Assembly: GCA_014529385.2 (NCBI GenBank)
Contig: CM043944.1
Location: 52,075,268-52,139,267, forward strand
Source of the DNA: Adiantum capillus-veneris
Lineage: Eukaryota; Streptophyta; Polypodiopsida; Polypodiales; Pteridaceae
DNA length: 64,000 bases
Reading direction: 5' to 3'
Shown: positions 21,592-33,440 of the stretch, in pieces
Layout of the letters: every line of letters begins with the position of its first letter
Numbering within the stretch: the stretch's first letter is position 1
The notes under the pieces: model-generated
What the model was told of the DNA's origin: nothing
Seen by the model: only the letters and a program-made list of their open reading frames with translations
The model's database searches: none
Made by a program: the position numbers and the translations under genes

Positions 21592-24072
21592 AGGTTTAGA
21601 TATTCCTAAAGCCTCTGATCCGCAATGCCCATATAAGGATTATATATCCATGTTTATATCAGATGGTAGGTTATCTAACCAGAATTCCTCTATAGGAGCT
21701 GATTTTAAAGTTAGGCTCCCATCATTGATCTCCCTTACCTTTTCCCATAAGTTTCATGGCCAATCTTCCTCCACGAATGGAATTCCGTCTAAGGCATCTT
21801 CACTGTCCAGCACTATGAGCTCTGGTTCATTTGTTTCAAGGTGGGGTTCTGCCACCACATCGGATTTTGCTTTGTTTTTTCTACCGCAAGCTCTTCCGAT
21901 TTTGCAATACTTTCAAGCTTGGGTTTTTGTTTATCCAACATTTCCTATGTGATGCTTATCAAATTTTGATAAGCTTCTAGCTTAGCTGCTTCCATGTCTA
22001 GAGATGGATAGTTTTTCCATTTGTTTCCATGTTTTGGCCTGCTTTTAGTCCGGCTTGGTAGGCTTCCAAGGCATCATTGATAGGCTCAAAACTTTTATCA
22101 ACCAGAATGGATCCTCCAAATTTCACGGTTGTTTCCTTGAATTCACTACCAGTTTCTTTCAACTTGTCCTGGGCTAGAATTTTTGCTTTCTCTTTGTTTT
22201 CAACCCGTTGTTTTTGTTTTCTCATCTCATATCTTTTGCTTCTGCTTCTTGAATTGTGTTTCTTTTTCTTTGCCTGGGCTCTAGTGATTACCTTGATTGC
22301 TACTAGGCATCACTTGGACTACGTTGACTACAGTTTTTCCCTTGTTCAAAGGGTTCTTAGGACAATCTTCCGGAAAGTGTCCTCCGTTTTTGCAACATTG
22401 TATGCAATAGGCTTCAATTGGTTTGAGGTTTTTGTCAGGATCTGGACATTCGTTCTTCCAATGGTCATTAGCACCACAGTTATGACAATTTCCTGTTCTA
22501 GGCTTCATCATGGGTCTTCCCATGGGAGGTCTGACACCTTGATTAGCTACATAATACATTGGTGCGAGCTCTGGTGGAGCATAAGTCATGGTTTCCTCCA
22601 TTGGTGGTGGTTGTGGACTATACCAATCTCCCTCTACCATTAATGTAGATGGACTAGACTCTGCATAGGTTGTAACAGGCACTAATGCTTGTTCCTCTAT
22701 GACCCCTTCTGAGTGCATGTACTTTATAGGCAACGCATTATCTCCTGGATAAGGAGGTTGTTGTCCCAACACAGGTTGAGGTCTCTCCATACCCATTGGT
22801 GGTCTTTGAACTTGAGCCATATTAGGCTGATATCTGTACATGGGTTGTCCTGGTGGCCCCATGGGCACATACTGAACATTTCCATCATATTTTGGTATGA
22901 AGTAGCACTCGTGGGTCTCGTGGTTGGTCCAATTACCCTCGATTGCACACCATTTTTGTGGCCTAATTGGTTGTCCTTATGGGGATATCCCCTGTCCTGG
23001 TCCTCTCATAGGTTCTTTTTGCATATTGTTCATCATGTCATTCATCCTTTTTAGCATATCTTCTATGGCTAAGAGTGGTACCGCAGTAGTCGTTCCCACT
23101 TGTGTTGGTTTTGTGTATGAAGTCTTATCGCTTTGGTTATCCTTAGGGACATCCTCTTTATTAAAGATCTCACAATTGTCTCCTAGGTCTATGGCATCAG
23201 ACACACACGCTTCTAGAGTTGTATGCTTTTTACTATAGAGTATAGCATGAAGTTCTTTGTTTAGCAATCCCTCTAGAAACAATGATACAAGTCGCTCCTC
23301 TGCAGGTATCTCCATCTCTGGGCATCTGGCAATGTATTGTTTCATTCGAGTTGTACAATCCCTAACAGACTCACCATGTTTCTGTTTGAAGCTGTAGATT
23401 TGAGCTACCGTATTATGTTTAATCCCCGTTTTAGAACAAGCAGCTACAAATCCTTGAGCTAATGTATTCAAATCCATGATTGACCTTGGTGGAATGTTTT
23501 GGAACCATGTCAAAGATTTTCCTTCTAATGTCATTCCAAACCCCTCGAATTGAGTATGGAAGTCGAATATACGCTCTGCTCTTAGCACTTGCTTGAAGCT
23601 TGCTAAGTGGTCATATGGATCTCCTTATCCACTATATTTTCTGAACCATTTTTGGAAATCAGCTGGTCTGACACGTCTATTCGGTTCAACTCCAGGTCTT
23701 CTAGGTGTTGGTCCTGTTTTGAGTCCTTCAAACCAGTCTATCGAAAATAGTGACTCACGTAGACCTGGACTGGCTTTAGTGTCACCCGTTTTTCTATGTG
23801 ATGAGGTGGTTTCTGGTTTCTTCACATTACTCTTAGATGATCTCTCACGATGTTCATCTCTTGGAGTGGTTTATGGTCCTTGACCCAATATCCAATCCCG
23901 TATGGAATACCCCTGGTATTCGGTTTGTTCTACTTCCTCAGGAGTCATCATAGCAAAATTGTTGTTATAACAATCCCTAAACAAGTAAGCTGGTAGATCC
24001 ACAGATCCCTTATCTTTGATTTTGAAGATATAGATGATCTTCATGGCCGTTAATTTCCCTGGTCTAGCACGA
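21592..24072 (-). pseudogene. G2 Gag: capsid and nucleocapsid part
   Basis: Capsid-like Retrotrans_gag sequence covers 23640-23000 (DPYDHLASFKQVLRAERI, LTWFQNIPP, GIKHNTVAQIY). It is preceded by a linker that ends at the G3 insertion. A nucleocapsid piece (22868-22281) has CHNCGANDHWKNEC and a second CX2CX5HX4C-like knuckle, with a Pro/Gln/Met-rich spacer before it. Stops and frameshifts break it at about 23628, 22970 and 22230. The region 21600-22000 is linker with no intact frame. Confidence 0.88.
24068..24072 (+). repeat. Target-site duplication of G3, left copy
   Basis: CACGA precedes the G3 5' LTR and recurs at 36903-36907 after the 3' LTR. A 5-bp duplication is what Gypsy integrase makes. 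Confidence 0.95.
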
Positions 24073-24366
24073 TGTTAACCCTCACGGCTCACGGACACCC
24101 CATCACCTACGACGGACGTGTATTATGTATGATTTAGAGTCAGGTACCGGGCTTGTCGGTCCAATAGGGAAAGGTAGAGTGATCGTCGATGAGAGGCGCA
24201 CTTTAACTTGGACATTCAAGGGATTAGTTGGTTAAGCATGGGCGCCCAAGTGTGAATGGGGTGAGCTCCTATAAAAGCCAACTAAACCTAATTTTTACTC
24301 ATTCTCTCATTTGTGCAATTGAAGAGTGCTCTTGCTCCATCTCCATCTTCTTCTTCTTCACCTCCT

Positions 24367-24398
<32 letters not shown>

Positions 24399-24649
24399 GG
24401 AGAGTGTGTGTGCCATCGAGCATTACGAAGGCACGACGGCGGCGAAGCGGTTGAGCGCGGCACGACTGCAGCTTCTTCTTCATCGCGGCGAGGAATCCAC
24501 CACGAAGGCGAGCGTAGAGCGGTGAGTGACACACCCTTTGTTTTCTTGAGCTTGCTAGTTTGGGCTTGTTGTGTGCTTGGAGCCGTTTGTGGCTCGCATA
24601 CGGTGTATTGGCAAGTCCCTTGCTTCGACAGTGCGGCAAGGAGCGCACA
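24073..24649 (+). repeat. G3 5' LTR
   Basis: It starts TGTTAACCCTCACGG and ends GCGCACA, 577 bp against 579 bp for the 3' LTR. A TATA box lies at 24270 and a GT/GA microsatellite at 24366-24412. Confidence 0.97.
24270..24277 (+). promoter_or_regulatory. G3 LTR TATA box
   Basis: TATAAAAG lies in the 5' LTR and recurs at 36517-36524 in the 3' LTR. It is the likely Pol II promoter core, with transcription expected about 30 bases downstream. Confidence 0.75.
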
Positions 24650-24653
24650 TTTT

Positions 24654-24671
24654 TGGCGCCGCTGCCGGGGA
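24654..24671 (+). other. G3 primer-binding site, tRNA-Asp type
   Basis: TGGCGCCGCTGCCGGGGA matches the complement of the plant tRNA-Asp 3' end except for one base (CGC for CGT). This primer is known from Athila-group elements. It follows the LTR after four T. Confidence 0.9.
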
Positions 24672-24764
24672 TATGCCCTACACTAAGCTCGGTTAGCACT
24701 TTACGCTTCCTTGTGGTGCAATTTCTATCATAGGAAAGGCAGGGAAGGAGTGTGTGGAGATTTC

Positions 24765-25024
24765 TGTTTTTTGCGTTTTCTGCAATTGCTGTCAAGTTTC
24801 AATTTTTGCCATTGTCTGCGTTTTTTCAATTTCCACAATTTCTGCATTTTCAAGTTCGGCGTTTTCAATTTCTGCAATTTTCTGCATTTCTGCGTTTTTT
24901 TAATTTTTTGCATTTTCTGCAATTTTTGCGTTTTTTCCTGCAATTTCTGCGTTTTTTCCTGCAATTTTCTGCAATTTCTGCATTTTTTGCATACCTGCGT
25001 TTTCAATTTCTGTATTTTCATACG
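24765..25024 (+). repeat. T-rich degenerate minisatellite in the G3 leader
   Basis: A run of about 260 bases built on the theme TTTTCTGCAATTT / TTTCTGCGTTTTT, repeated some 15 times with variation. It lies between PBS and gag ATG. Read as protein it gives Phe-rich low-complexity sequence, so I do not count it as coding despite an open frame. Confidence 0.85.
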
Positions 25025-25135
25025 GACACCCATTACCCATCCACGATAAGCTCTAGACCCTCAGCGGGGACACAAGGTAGCACCACCCAAGACCCTAAAA
25101 TAGCCGCTAGTGATTCCTCCTCCGACTCAGAAATC

Positions 25136-27934
25136 ATGGAAGCATACCCTACCCAAAACACTGAGAGAGAAGGCCATGCACCTCCCGAAGCTCCACAGCC
25201 TAGTACTAGTATGTTTAGCCGTTTCATGGAAACATTAGGTAGAGCTACTCGCTCGGAACCTGATGCAGATGAAGCACGCGAAGGGGGTGGGGAAGTGGAA
25301 TCTCCTTTCACATCGCACGTGGACCCCACACCCCCAAAGAGTGTCCATGTGGATATCCTGCCAACTTCTTACCAAGAAGGCCCTGTTGAGCTGCCTCCTT
25401 CAGAAGTTCCCTCTAGAGTACCGTTGGTGACAAGTAAAACCATGGGGAGCAACATTGCTTCTACCTCACAAGAAACCGTTAACACGTCGACTCTAGAAGG
25501 ATTGTTCATTAATGATCATTGGACATACGACCTCCACATTGAGGTGTTGACGGATCTACACTCTGGCCACGCCTACCATGTAGGATGGATAGAGATTGTA
25601 CAATCCACCTCTAGTGCCACGAGCATCGAAGATCAACAGAAAATGATCTGTAATGTTATCCATGGCATTATTCAATCAGAAAGGCAAAACCGAGGGGTAA
25701 ATATACTCTCAACTGGCCCCATGAGATTTCTGGATACGAGCAAGGCTCAACAGCCTACTCTATCACAAATGGAGACTCCTCTAATGAGCCCCATGGACCC
25801 ATCTTACGTCATTTCACCTGGGGTCTCTATGCAATCTGAGCCTCCGAGCGAAAACTTTAGCTTCCCTAACTTGGCTCAACCCTCTATCAAGGAAAACACA
25901 GTGCTCACTCCAGGGATAAGCCTGACAGAGAATGTACCGATGACATCTACGGTTAGCGCAGTGCCACTACCTAGTGTCGTAGTACCTAATATGGGGCCTC
26001 GACCATATGTGCCTCTAGCCCCTTATGCGCACATGGCCCCCACACCTCCAATTGTACCACTTGCTTATGCTCCTCGAGTGCCGCTCCCTAGCCCTTATCC
26101 GAGTGGACCTATGCCCGGTTATGTTCCATATCCTGCATCATCCACACATATGCCAAGACCGGCACCCGTCCCTCTCCCACATATGATTCCAAGAGTACCT
26201 CCACCGGCCCTGCCTCCTCACATAGGTGACTTGGCAGCGTTTGCTCAAACCATAGGTCGATCTATCGCGGAAAATATGCGTCACGCATCTGATAGAGAGC
26301 CTAGAAGTAAGGCAGTACAAATTGCCAAACTCACGCAAAAATTCAATGGGGACGAAGATGCTAGGAAACACATTGAAGTGTTTGAACAAGTATGTGATTC
26401 CTTAGGGGAACGCAATGAACTACATAAGTGCAATGCCTTAAGCTTGACATTAAGTGGGAAGGCTGGAGATTGGTATAGGACCCTAAGGGTGGACGAGAAA
26501 ACAATCTACCCTACCCTTCGAAGGTTGTTTCTAAAGGAGTACATACGAGAAGGTGTGCTTTGGGGTGTAGCATCTCAGCTACAGAAGGCCGAACGTAAGG
26601 AAGGAGAGTCAGTAAGGGACTTCATTAGTCGTCTAAAGCACTTAAACTCTCGCTGCCCTGTAAATGAGCGTTTCAACAATAACCAACTGCTTGATCAATT
26701 CATTCGAGGGTTGAGGAATGAAGGAATCTATAATGGACTAGTGATTAGAGGTATCACAACCTGGGAAGATGTCACTGCCAATGCAATCCAATTAGAGGAC
26801 AACTTGATGATAGCAGGAATGAGGGTGTCTACTAACACGAGATCCACTAGCTCACAAGCCATTGAGTATGAACCCATGACTGCAAAGCCCATTGCCAATG
26901 AGCCAAAGGTATTTGAGACATTCTTGACAGACCTCACCAAGGCAATCCAAGAGTCTCTTAAGGATAATCGACCCCCTCAAAATAGTCACATGTATCCAAG
27001 AAGGGAGCAACAATGGTGTTCCATTTGCTTAGGTCCACATAGCACTAGTGAGTGCCCTACGTTTAGAGTAAAATTTAATGGAACTTGCAACGCATGTGGT
27101 AGGTATGGTCACCAAGCTAAGGATTGTTTAATGATCAAACGTATGATGGCAAATAGACCACCTGTAGCCTGGACGGATGCACCTCGAGCTCCTGTATTGA
27201 TGCCTACTCCACCTGTTGAGCAACTACCGCAACACATGGTCCCTAGATCTCAAAATGTTGTACAAGCTACACCGCTACCACCTCCTGTGCTAGGACCGCA
27301 GCCCCCGCATCCAAGAGTCGCCCCTATGAACCAAGTGGGTTGTGAGCCATCAAACGCTTATGCAGATGGCTGTGAGGAGGAAATAGACACTAGTATTGCC
27401 TACGGACTTGATACATTGGAAGAGTGTCCTATTTACTACATGGAAGATTGTTGGGGACAAGTCAAGCCGGTTTATCAAGCTGCTGCTCTCGCATCCAGAA
27501 GTCAAAATATCAACACCCAGGCTCGGAGGCCACCTCTTCAATGCTACGAGTGTGGTGGACCACATCGAGTAGCGGAGTGCCCTATTAGGCTGCAAAAGAA
27601 TGCTACACAGATGCAAGTGAATCAAGGGAGCACGTCTGCAATGCCAATACTCACATGTAATCGTTGTGGCATAGATCACTTGATTGCCCAATGCCCCTAT
27701 AACCCAAATGCGCCTAAAATCACACCCCTAAATTTGGTCGAAATTGCTAGTGTGACATCGCCAATACCACCCGTCGCACCCGCTTATGCGATTACACGGT
27801 CCATGCTTCAAGGGCCAGGACATATCCTCGAAGAGAGAGATACCGCGTCAGAAAAAGAAGACACGAAGGAAGAAGTCGCAGAATACGGAAAATTCAAAGC
27901 CAAGTTCCAAAACAAACATAGGAACAGGAGATGA
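25136..27934 (+). CDS. gag: G3 Gag, intact, with four zinc knuckles
   Basis: ATG 25136 (MEAYPTQN) opens a 932-codon frame. A long Pro/Ser/Thr-rich N-terminal half (to about 26220) has repeated P-x-P stretches. The Retrotrans_gag domain covers 26330-26810 (KFNGDEDARKHIEVFE, GDWYRTL, ESVRDFISRL). Knuckles lie at 27017 (CSICLGPHSTSEC, CX2CX3HX4C), 27086 (CNACGRYGHQAKDC, canonical), 27541 and 27656 (both CX2CX3HX4C). It is the only large undamaged frame in the G2-G4 lineage. The end overlaps a second frame holding PR1, shifted relative to gag, which could be a frameshift site. Confidence 0.9.
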   Translation: MEAYPTQNTEREGHAPPEAPQPSTSMFSRFMETLGRATRSEPDADEAREGGGEVESPFTSHVDPTPPKSVHVDILPTSYQEGPVELPPSEVPSRVPLVTSKTMGSNIASTSQETVNTSTLEGLFINDHWTYDLHIEVLTDLHSGHAYHVGWIEIVQSTSSATSIEDQQKMICNVIHGIIQSERQNRGVNILSTGPMRFLDTSKAQQPTLSQMETPLMSPMDPSYVISPGVSMQSEPPSENFSFPNLAQPSIKENTVLTPGISLTENVPMTSTVSAVPLPSVVVPNMGPRPYVPLAPYAHMAPTPPIVPLAYAPRVPLPSPYPSGPMPGYVPYPASSTHMPRPAPVPLPHMIPRVPPPALPPHIGDLAAFAQTIGRSIAENMRHASDREPRSKAVQIAKLTQKFNGDEDARKHIEVFEQVCDSLGERNELHKCNALSLTLSGKAGDWYRTLRVDEKTIYPTLRRLFLKEYIREGVLWGVASQLQKAERKEGESVRDFISRLKHLNSRCPVNERFNNNQLLDQFIRGLRNEGIYNGLVIRGITTWEDVTANAIQLEDNLMIAGMRVSTNTRSTSSQAIEYEPMTAKPIANEPKVFETFLTDLTKAIQESLKDNRPPQNSHMYPRREQQWCSICLGPHSTSECPTFRVKFNGTCNACGRYGHQAKDCLMIKRMMANRPPVAWTDAPRAPVLMPTPPVEQLPQHMVPRSQNVVQATPLPPPVLGPQPPHPRVAPMNQVGCEPSNAYADGCEEEIDTSIAYGLDTLEECPIYYMEDCWGQVKPVYQAAALASRSQNINTQARRPPLQCYECGGPHRVAECPIRLQKNATQMQVNQGSTSAMPILTCNRCGIDHLIAQCPYNPNAPKITPLNLVEIASVTSPIPPVAPAYAITRSMLQGPGHILEERDTASEKEDTKEEVAEYGKFKAKFQNKHRNRR

Positions 27935-29344
27935 CCCCGTGTATATGAATGACCTCGAGGATGATTCAGATTTAGTCGAGACAATGGAGACTAGAACCAA
28001 TACCACAAAGGGAAAGACCGACAAAGAAAACCGTAACATGGAACCAAATGAAAACCGAATAAGAGAAAACCATAAAGAGCCTCTGAAAACACCACAAGTG
28101 TTTCCAAATCCAATCCAAGACCCCCAAGATAAACCGCAGGGGCAAAAAGGGAAGAATCGTAAAAAGAAGATTGGGACGTACCAAAACCCAGTAGATGAGA
28201 TTAAGCAGGTGAAACATCTAAGAGGTTTAGTGGAGGAGACTCAAAGGAAACTAAAACCAGAACCCATGCAGGTCAAAATTCATGACACAGTATTTCCCAC
28301 GCAAGTTCATCCACCCCACATGAACCATAGACCGTTAGCCATATCTAGTATCATCCAAGAAGGGAGTGAGGATGGGACATCAGAAAGTGAGCATACACCC
28401 TTCTTGTTGGAAAGGATGTTTAACGAAGGAATACCTGATCCCATTGAGGAATATGAGATTCCATCCTCACCAGTTCCTAGTCAAGGACCTACACCCTGCA
28501 AAACGCCAATGAATGTTGCCAAACTAGTGGACTTCATGTCTTCTGAGGTCCGAACCACGATCATAGCAAAGCTGTATGGAGATCCTGAGTTATTCCTTGC
28601 ACTTCGAGCATTCCTTAACGGAGAGCTACGAACGGGATTACCGCAGTTTGCCCAACCAAATAGGCCTGACTCGATTATTATTGATGAGGAAAATCATGTG
28701 CAATCACTTGACTTAGATGGACACGAGTCTGTGATCGAGGTACCCATTAACGAATTAGGGCAGTATTTTGAAGGCGACGAGTCTAATGCGACCCTACCCA
28801 TCACTACCAAGGGATTAACTATAAAGGGAATTCTTGATGTGGTGCGGGAGTTAGCATCGTTACAAAAGATTGTTGGGAATCCATGGGAAAACCCCGCCTC
28901 AGTGTTACTAACATTGTGGTAAAGATGGCAAATGGTACCATAGCCAAACCTATGGGGATGCTCAAGGATCTTAAGATCAAAGTTCTAGGACACAAGGTAC
29001 AACATACGTTCATTGTAATGGATTTCTCTAAACACCTTATGTCATATGAAATGATTTTAGGACGACCATTCATGAGGGAAGCACAAATGGTTCACGATTG
29101 GTCTAAAAATCATGTCTATTTGCAATTCCAAGACTCTGTCCTTAGAGTGGATTTGGTGATTGGTAAGGTACACCCCTTAGGGAGTAAAACCATTATTGAT
29201 CATCGCTCTGACACCACAGTTCACTCGGCCCCACTACAATATTGTTACACTTGTAAGAAGGATACAAACATTGGCCAAGATTCTCCTTATATGGATATCC
29301 TACCTGGGATGACTGAGTCGGACAATGTGGATTGGGTACACTAG
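27935..29344 (+). pseudogene. G3 PR1 protease region
   Basis: The frame from 27786 to 28922 is Lys/Pro-rich and ends in NELGQYFEGDESNATLP, the lead-in to PR1. Where D-S-G should follow there is ILDVVREL, so the active-site motif is lost. The second half (28922-29340) keeps MANGTIAKPMG, IVMDFS and MILGRPFMRE in another frame. It is related to G2 and G4 PR1 but inactive. Confidence 0.8.
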
Positions 29345-30159
29345 CTGCAACCATAGATACCTGGGGAAATAGAGAACCACTTGGGTCACACCAGAGGGGA
29401 AGAGGTACCACAAATTGCACCTCTGAACATGATAAGTGCCTACATGCATCTTCTAAGGGCAAGGCAATTGTGGACCAATCTGACAGTGACACCGATAGCT
29501 CAATAGAAGACTTTGACCAACACGACTTGGACACTGACTCCCAGAGTGAAACGGATTCTGAATCTCATGAATTAGAGAGTGGAGCAAGTTCACAGTCAAA
29601 ACATTCGGAGGACCGAGCACATCAACCGATGATAGCTCCTCCGAGAGTGAAGAGGACCCAACGAGGACTCCTTTAGTGAGCCAGATCTAAATGCAAATCA
29701 AAGCAGGTCTCAAATAAGAAAAAAAAAACCTTAAGAGGCGTCGATATCGAGCCAATGTACGTGCTAGGATAAACAAGAAGAGATCCTCAGCAGAATGGCT
29801 CAGTTATATAGGAGCATGTGATGCTCATCGAAAATTGGTAGACAATTGGGGTGAATATCTCCAAAATGTTATGTGGTGTAGACCACGACCCCATGACATA
29901 GCCCAATTGAGATCATAGACAAGCCAAAGTTGAGCCGCAATGCAAGGAGGCGTCAAAACCAAGAGTTAGCTCGACAACACAAGAAAGCAGAAATGGAAGC
30001 ACAAACCAACGCACAACCAGAATCCACAGACTTGCATCCTGCACCAGAACATTTCAAATCTTACACCACAGGGGAAGAAAAGGTTGTGTACACAAAAGCC
30101 CAAAGAATACCTATCGATGGAATAATGGAATCTATGATGGTCGGCAATAGTTAAAGAAA
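29345..30159 (+). other. G3 linker between PR1 and RT, decayed
   Basis: Fragments of an Asp/Ser-rich acidic stretch (29480-29620) and a Lys/Arg/Gln-rich stretch (29930-30060) match the type of linker found between PR1 and RT in G4. There is no single open frame and no recognisable domain. Confidence 0.6.
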
Positions 30160-31600
30160 TAGAATTAGCTGACCCGGTGAAGAATCAAAACCTGTTTTTA
30201 TTGCCCAAGACCTCACAGAAGTTGAAGAGGCGGTCCTCAAAGAGCTTCAAGGAATTGAAGGACGTATTCGCTTGGACATACCATGATATGAAAGGTGTTC
30301 CGCCTTCTGTGGTCATACAATCCCTATGATTACACTGCGAAGCCCGTACAACAAAGACCCTACCCGATGAATCCTAAGTACGCAAAGATCATTCAAGAAG
30401 AACTAGAAAAGCTTATCAAATGTGGGTTCATATATCCTATTGAACACTCTGAATGGGTGTCGCCAATAGTTATCGTGCCAAAAAAGAATGGAAACTCAGG
30501 GTGTCGTGGACCTCAAAAAGTTAATGCAGCTACTAGAAGAGACCATTACCCCCTACCATATTCCGAACATGTACTCGAAAGAGTTGCAGGCAAGGAAGCT
30601 TATAGCTTTCTAGATGGGTACTCAGGCTACACAAATCACGATAGCGCTAGAGGACCAAGCTAAAACTGCCTTCATCACAGAATTTGGCGTGTTTGCATTT
30701 CGTGTGATGGCTTTTGGCTTAACAAATGCCCCTGTACATTCCAACGATTAATAAACATGCTTTTAAAGAATATTTGAGAGAGTTTTGTGAAGCTTTCTTA
30801 GAAGACCTTTGTGTTTACTCTTCTTGGAAAGAACATCTATCATGTTTGCGGAAGGTGTTTGAAAATGTAGGTTATATCGTATCTCATTGAACCCGTTCAA
30901 ATGCCAATTTTGGGTCAAGCATGGAGTTATTTTAGGGCATATAGTATCCAAGAATGGTATCTCAACCGATGAGAGCAAAATTAAAGTGATTCTAGAGTTA
31001 CCACCACCAACCAATTACAAGGGAGTTCAAAGGTTCATGGGACCGTGGGTTATTATCGACGTTTATTTTATTTTTCGCTGAGATAGCACGTCCTTTGTAC
31101 AAGCTTCTCATTGAATTAAATGGACTGAAGAGTGTGACCAGGCCTATGAACAATGAAGAAAACACTAGCAAGTGCTCCGATTTTAAGGACACCTAACTGG
31201 GATGTCATTTTCCATGGCATATTGATGCATCAAACTTTGCTATTGGGTGTGTTCTACTAACCAGGAGAACATAATTGGACTATCCCATTAGCTTTGCAAG
31301 CCGTCAATTGAACGATGCTGAAGGACTACACCACTACAGAGCGAGAAGGTTGGCAATGGTTTATGCAGTAAAGAATTTCGCTACTACCTTCTGGCAAACA
31401 AGTTTGTATTTTATGTGGATCATCAAGCGTTGCTGTATCTGGTAAACAAGCCATGCTCCACAGGAAGAATCACACGATGGTTGTTAATTCTTCTTGAGTT
31501 TGATTTCACGATTGTAGTGAGACCCGGTAAAAGGCACGTCATGCTGATCATTTGTCTCGCATACCCAATGGTAAGCCCCTACAGGAGTTGATGATGAATT
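30160..31600 (+). pseudogene. G3 reverse transcriptase and RNase H, heavily frameshifted
   Basis: RT motifs occur in pieces: EWVSPIVIVPKKNG (30452), YSFLDGYSGY (30601), the catalytic box read as FLED near 30798 where an xxDD box is expected, and ILGHIVSKNGIST-like sequence (30925). RNase H remnants follow, with a DH-Q-A-L-L-Y motif near 31420. Frame changes every 100-300 bases rule out function. Confidence 0.85.
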
Positions 31601-32887
31601 ACCCGATACTTCCCTATTCATAGTTGAGACTATGCCTGAATGGAGTGAGAACATTGTTAACTTTTTAGTTAATGGTTTTCCGCGCAAGGAACTTCGTAAG
31701 GATATCGCTCGAAGGCTAGTAAAAGAATGTGAACCCTATTGTTTGATTGCCGGACCCTGTATAGATTAGGCAAGGACGATTCTTAGGCGTTGTGCCCGCG
31801 AGGATGAATATTTTATATCTTGCAAGAAGCACATATGGGCATAGCAGGGAGGACATTTTTCAGGGGACCTGACTGCTAGAAAGGTGCTGCAATCAGGCTA
31901 TTGGTGGCCAACTTTATTTAAGGATGCATCACTTTTTACAAAAGGGTGTGATGAGTGCCAACGTTACAAGACCACACAGCGCAAGGACAGAATGCCCTTA
32001 CATCCTATTAAAGTAACCCAACCATTTGAAAAATGGGGCTTAGACTTTGTAGGTCCCAATTAGTCCCGCAGCTCGCAACACTCAATCTCGATATATTCTA
32101 GTTGCTACGGACTATGTAACAAAGTGGGCTGAAGCTAAGGCTTCACAAAAAGCTGACGCGAGGACAACAGCTAAGTTTCTTTTTGAGAACATTATCACAA
32201 GATTTGGTTGCCCTTTTGAAATTGTTATTGATAATGGTACCCATTTTTTATAAATGAGGTAATAAGAGAGCTTACCACGACCTTTATGATATCCCACCAT
32301 AAGTCTACACCTTATTACCCGCAAGCTAATGGACAAGCCGAGAGCACCAACAAGACTCTAATCTCTATTTTAACCAAGACGGTAGAATCTCATCGCACTG
32401 ATTGGGATTTGAAGTTGACATCTGCTCTATGGGCTTATCGTACTGCTTATAAAGTGGCTATTAATTGTACGCCATTCAAAATGGTATACGGCCAAGAAGC
32501 GGTTATGCCTTGGAGTTTGTCATTCCTAGTCTTAGGGTAGCTTCGCAAGAAGGATGGAATGGTAACCCCTTAACCGAGCGTTTGTTTATCTTAGAAAAAC
32601 TAGACGAAGAGAAACAGTTGGCTGTGCAAAATGCTCTTGTGGAAAAGGATAGGAGAAAGAAGTGGTTTGATCGCCATGTGAAGGACAAGGATATCAAAGT
32701 TGGTGATAAAGTCCTTATGTATGGAGTACGTAAAGAGAAGAAAAAGTTGAAATATGCTGGTAAAGGACCATATAGAGTATGTGAAATTACCCCACAAGGT
32801 ACCCTTCGTGTAGAAAAACTCTTGATGGAGTTGAAACCATTGGATTCCTCAATGGGAGTAAATTCAAAAGATATTATGATCCTTTAA
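31601..32887 (+). pseudogene. G3 integrase
   Basis: A single HHCC zinc module is present (GGHFSGDLTARK, then C-D-E-C near 31953). The core shows WGLDFVGP (32035), IVIDNGTHF (32221) and NGQAESTNK (32331), so all three catalytic acids remain although frames are broken. The C-terminus (32600-32887) has WFDRHVKDKDIKVGDKV and GKGPYRV, the GPY/F motif. It lacks the extra zinc module seen in G2 and G4. Confidence 0.88.
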
Positions 32888-33040
32888 GCCAAGAAGAACT
32901 ACGGGCCATTCATCAAAAGAAGGCCGCCAAAGCACAAACCGAGTTAAAAACAGATACAAGCTCAAGATGAGGCTAAGGAGCGACAACAACGTATAAGACA
33001 AAAACGAGAGGCTAACCTTGGGGTCACAAATGCATTCCAC

Positions 33041-33440
33041 GTGGAAATCGAAGAGGATGGGTTGGACTCTGACACACCTCTACGATACCCCATTGAGTTA
33101 AATAGTGCCTATGGAAAAGTGCTATATAACGCCTTATTGGACACGGGTGCTAAATACAATCTGCTATCCTATGGGGTGTGGTGTCAGTTAGGGAAGCCAC
33201 CTCTATCTGAGAGTATTATCCAAGTCAAGGGTGTCAACAAGAAAAAAAACTACGGTTTTTGGAATCTGGCACACTTCTATCAGTTATGACAATGGGGTGG
33301 TAGCTCAAGACTTTTTGGTCATGCCTACTGGAACTATGGAGGGTAATATAAACCTAGGCCGCACGTGGATGATAGCCACCAAATGCACTATTGATTGGGG
33401 GACTGGGGGTGTTACAACGCAAAAAACCAACTCTTAGCCC
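33041..33440 (+). pseudogene. G3 PR2: second retropepsin-like domain after integrase
   Basis: A frame of 82 codons holds NALLDTGAKYNLLS with the Asp codon at 33140, the hallmark D-T-G-A of aspartic proteases. After one frameshift (about 33285) the domain continues to INLGRTWM and CTIDWG, equivalent to LLLGQPW and MIDWSS of G4 PR2. Total length of about 110 residues fits a retropepsin monomer. PR1 lies 4 kb upstream, so the element encodes two such folds. Confidence 0.75.

Noticed and set aside
22077-22643. 188-codon plus-strand ORF
   Set aside because: It is the antisense shadow of the G2 nucleocapsid region, which has clear zinc knuckles on the minus strand.
24752-25135. Phe-rich N-terminal extension of G3 Gag
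   Set aside because: It starts with GTG, is made of a T-rich minisatellite and resembles no protein; the ATG at 25136 is a better start.
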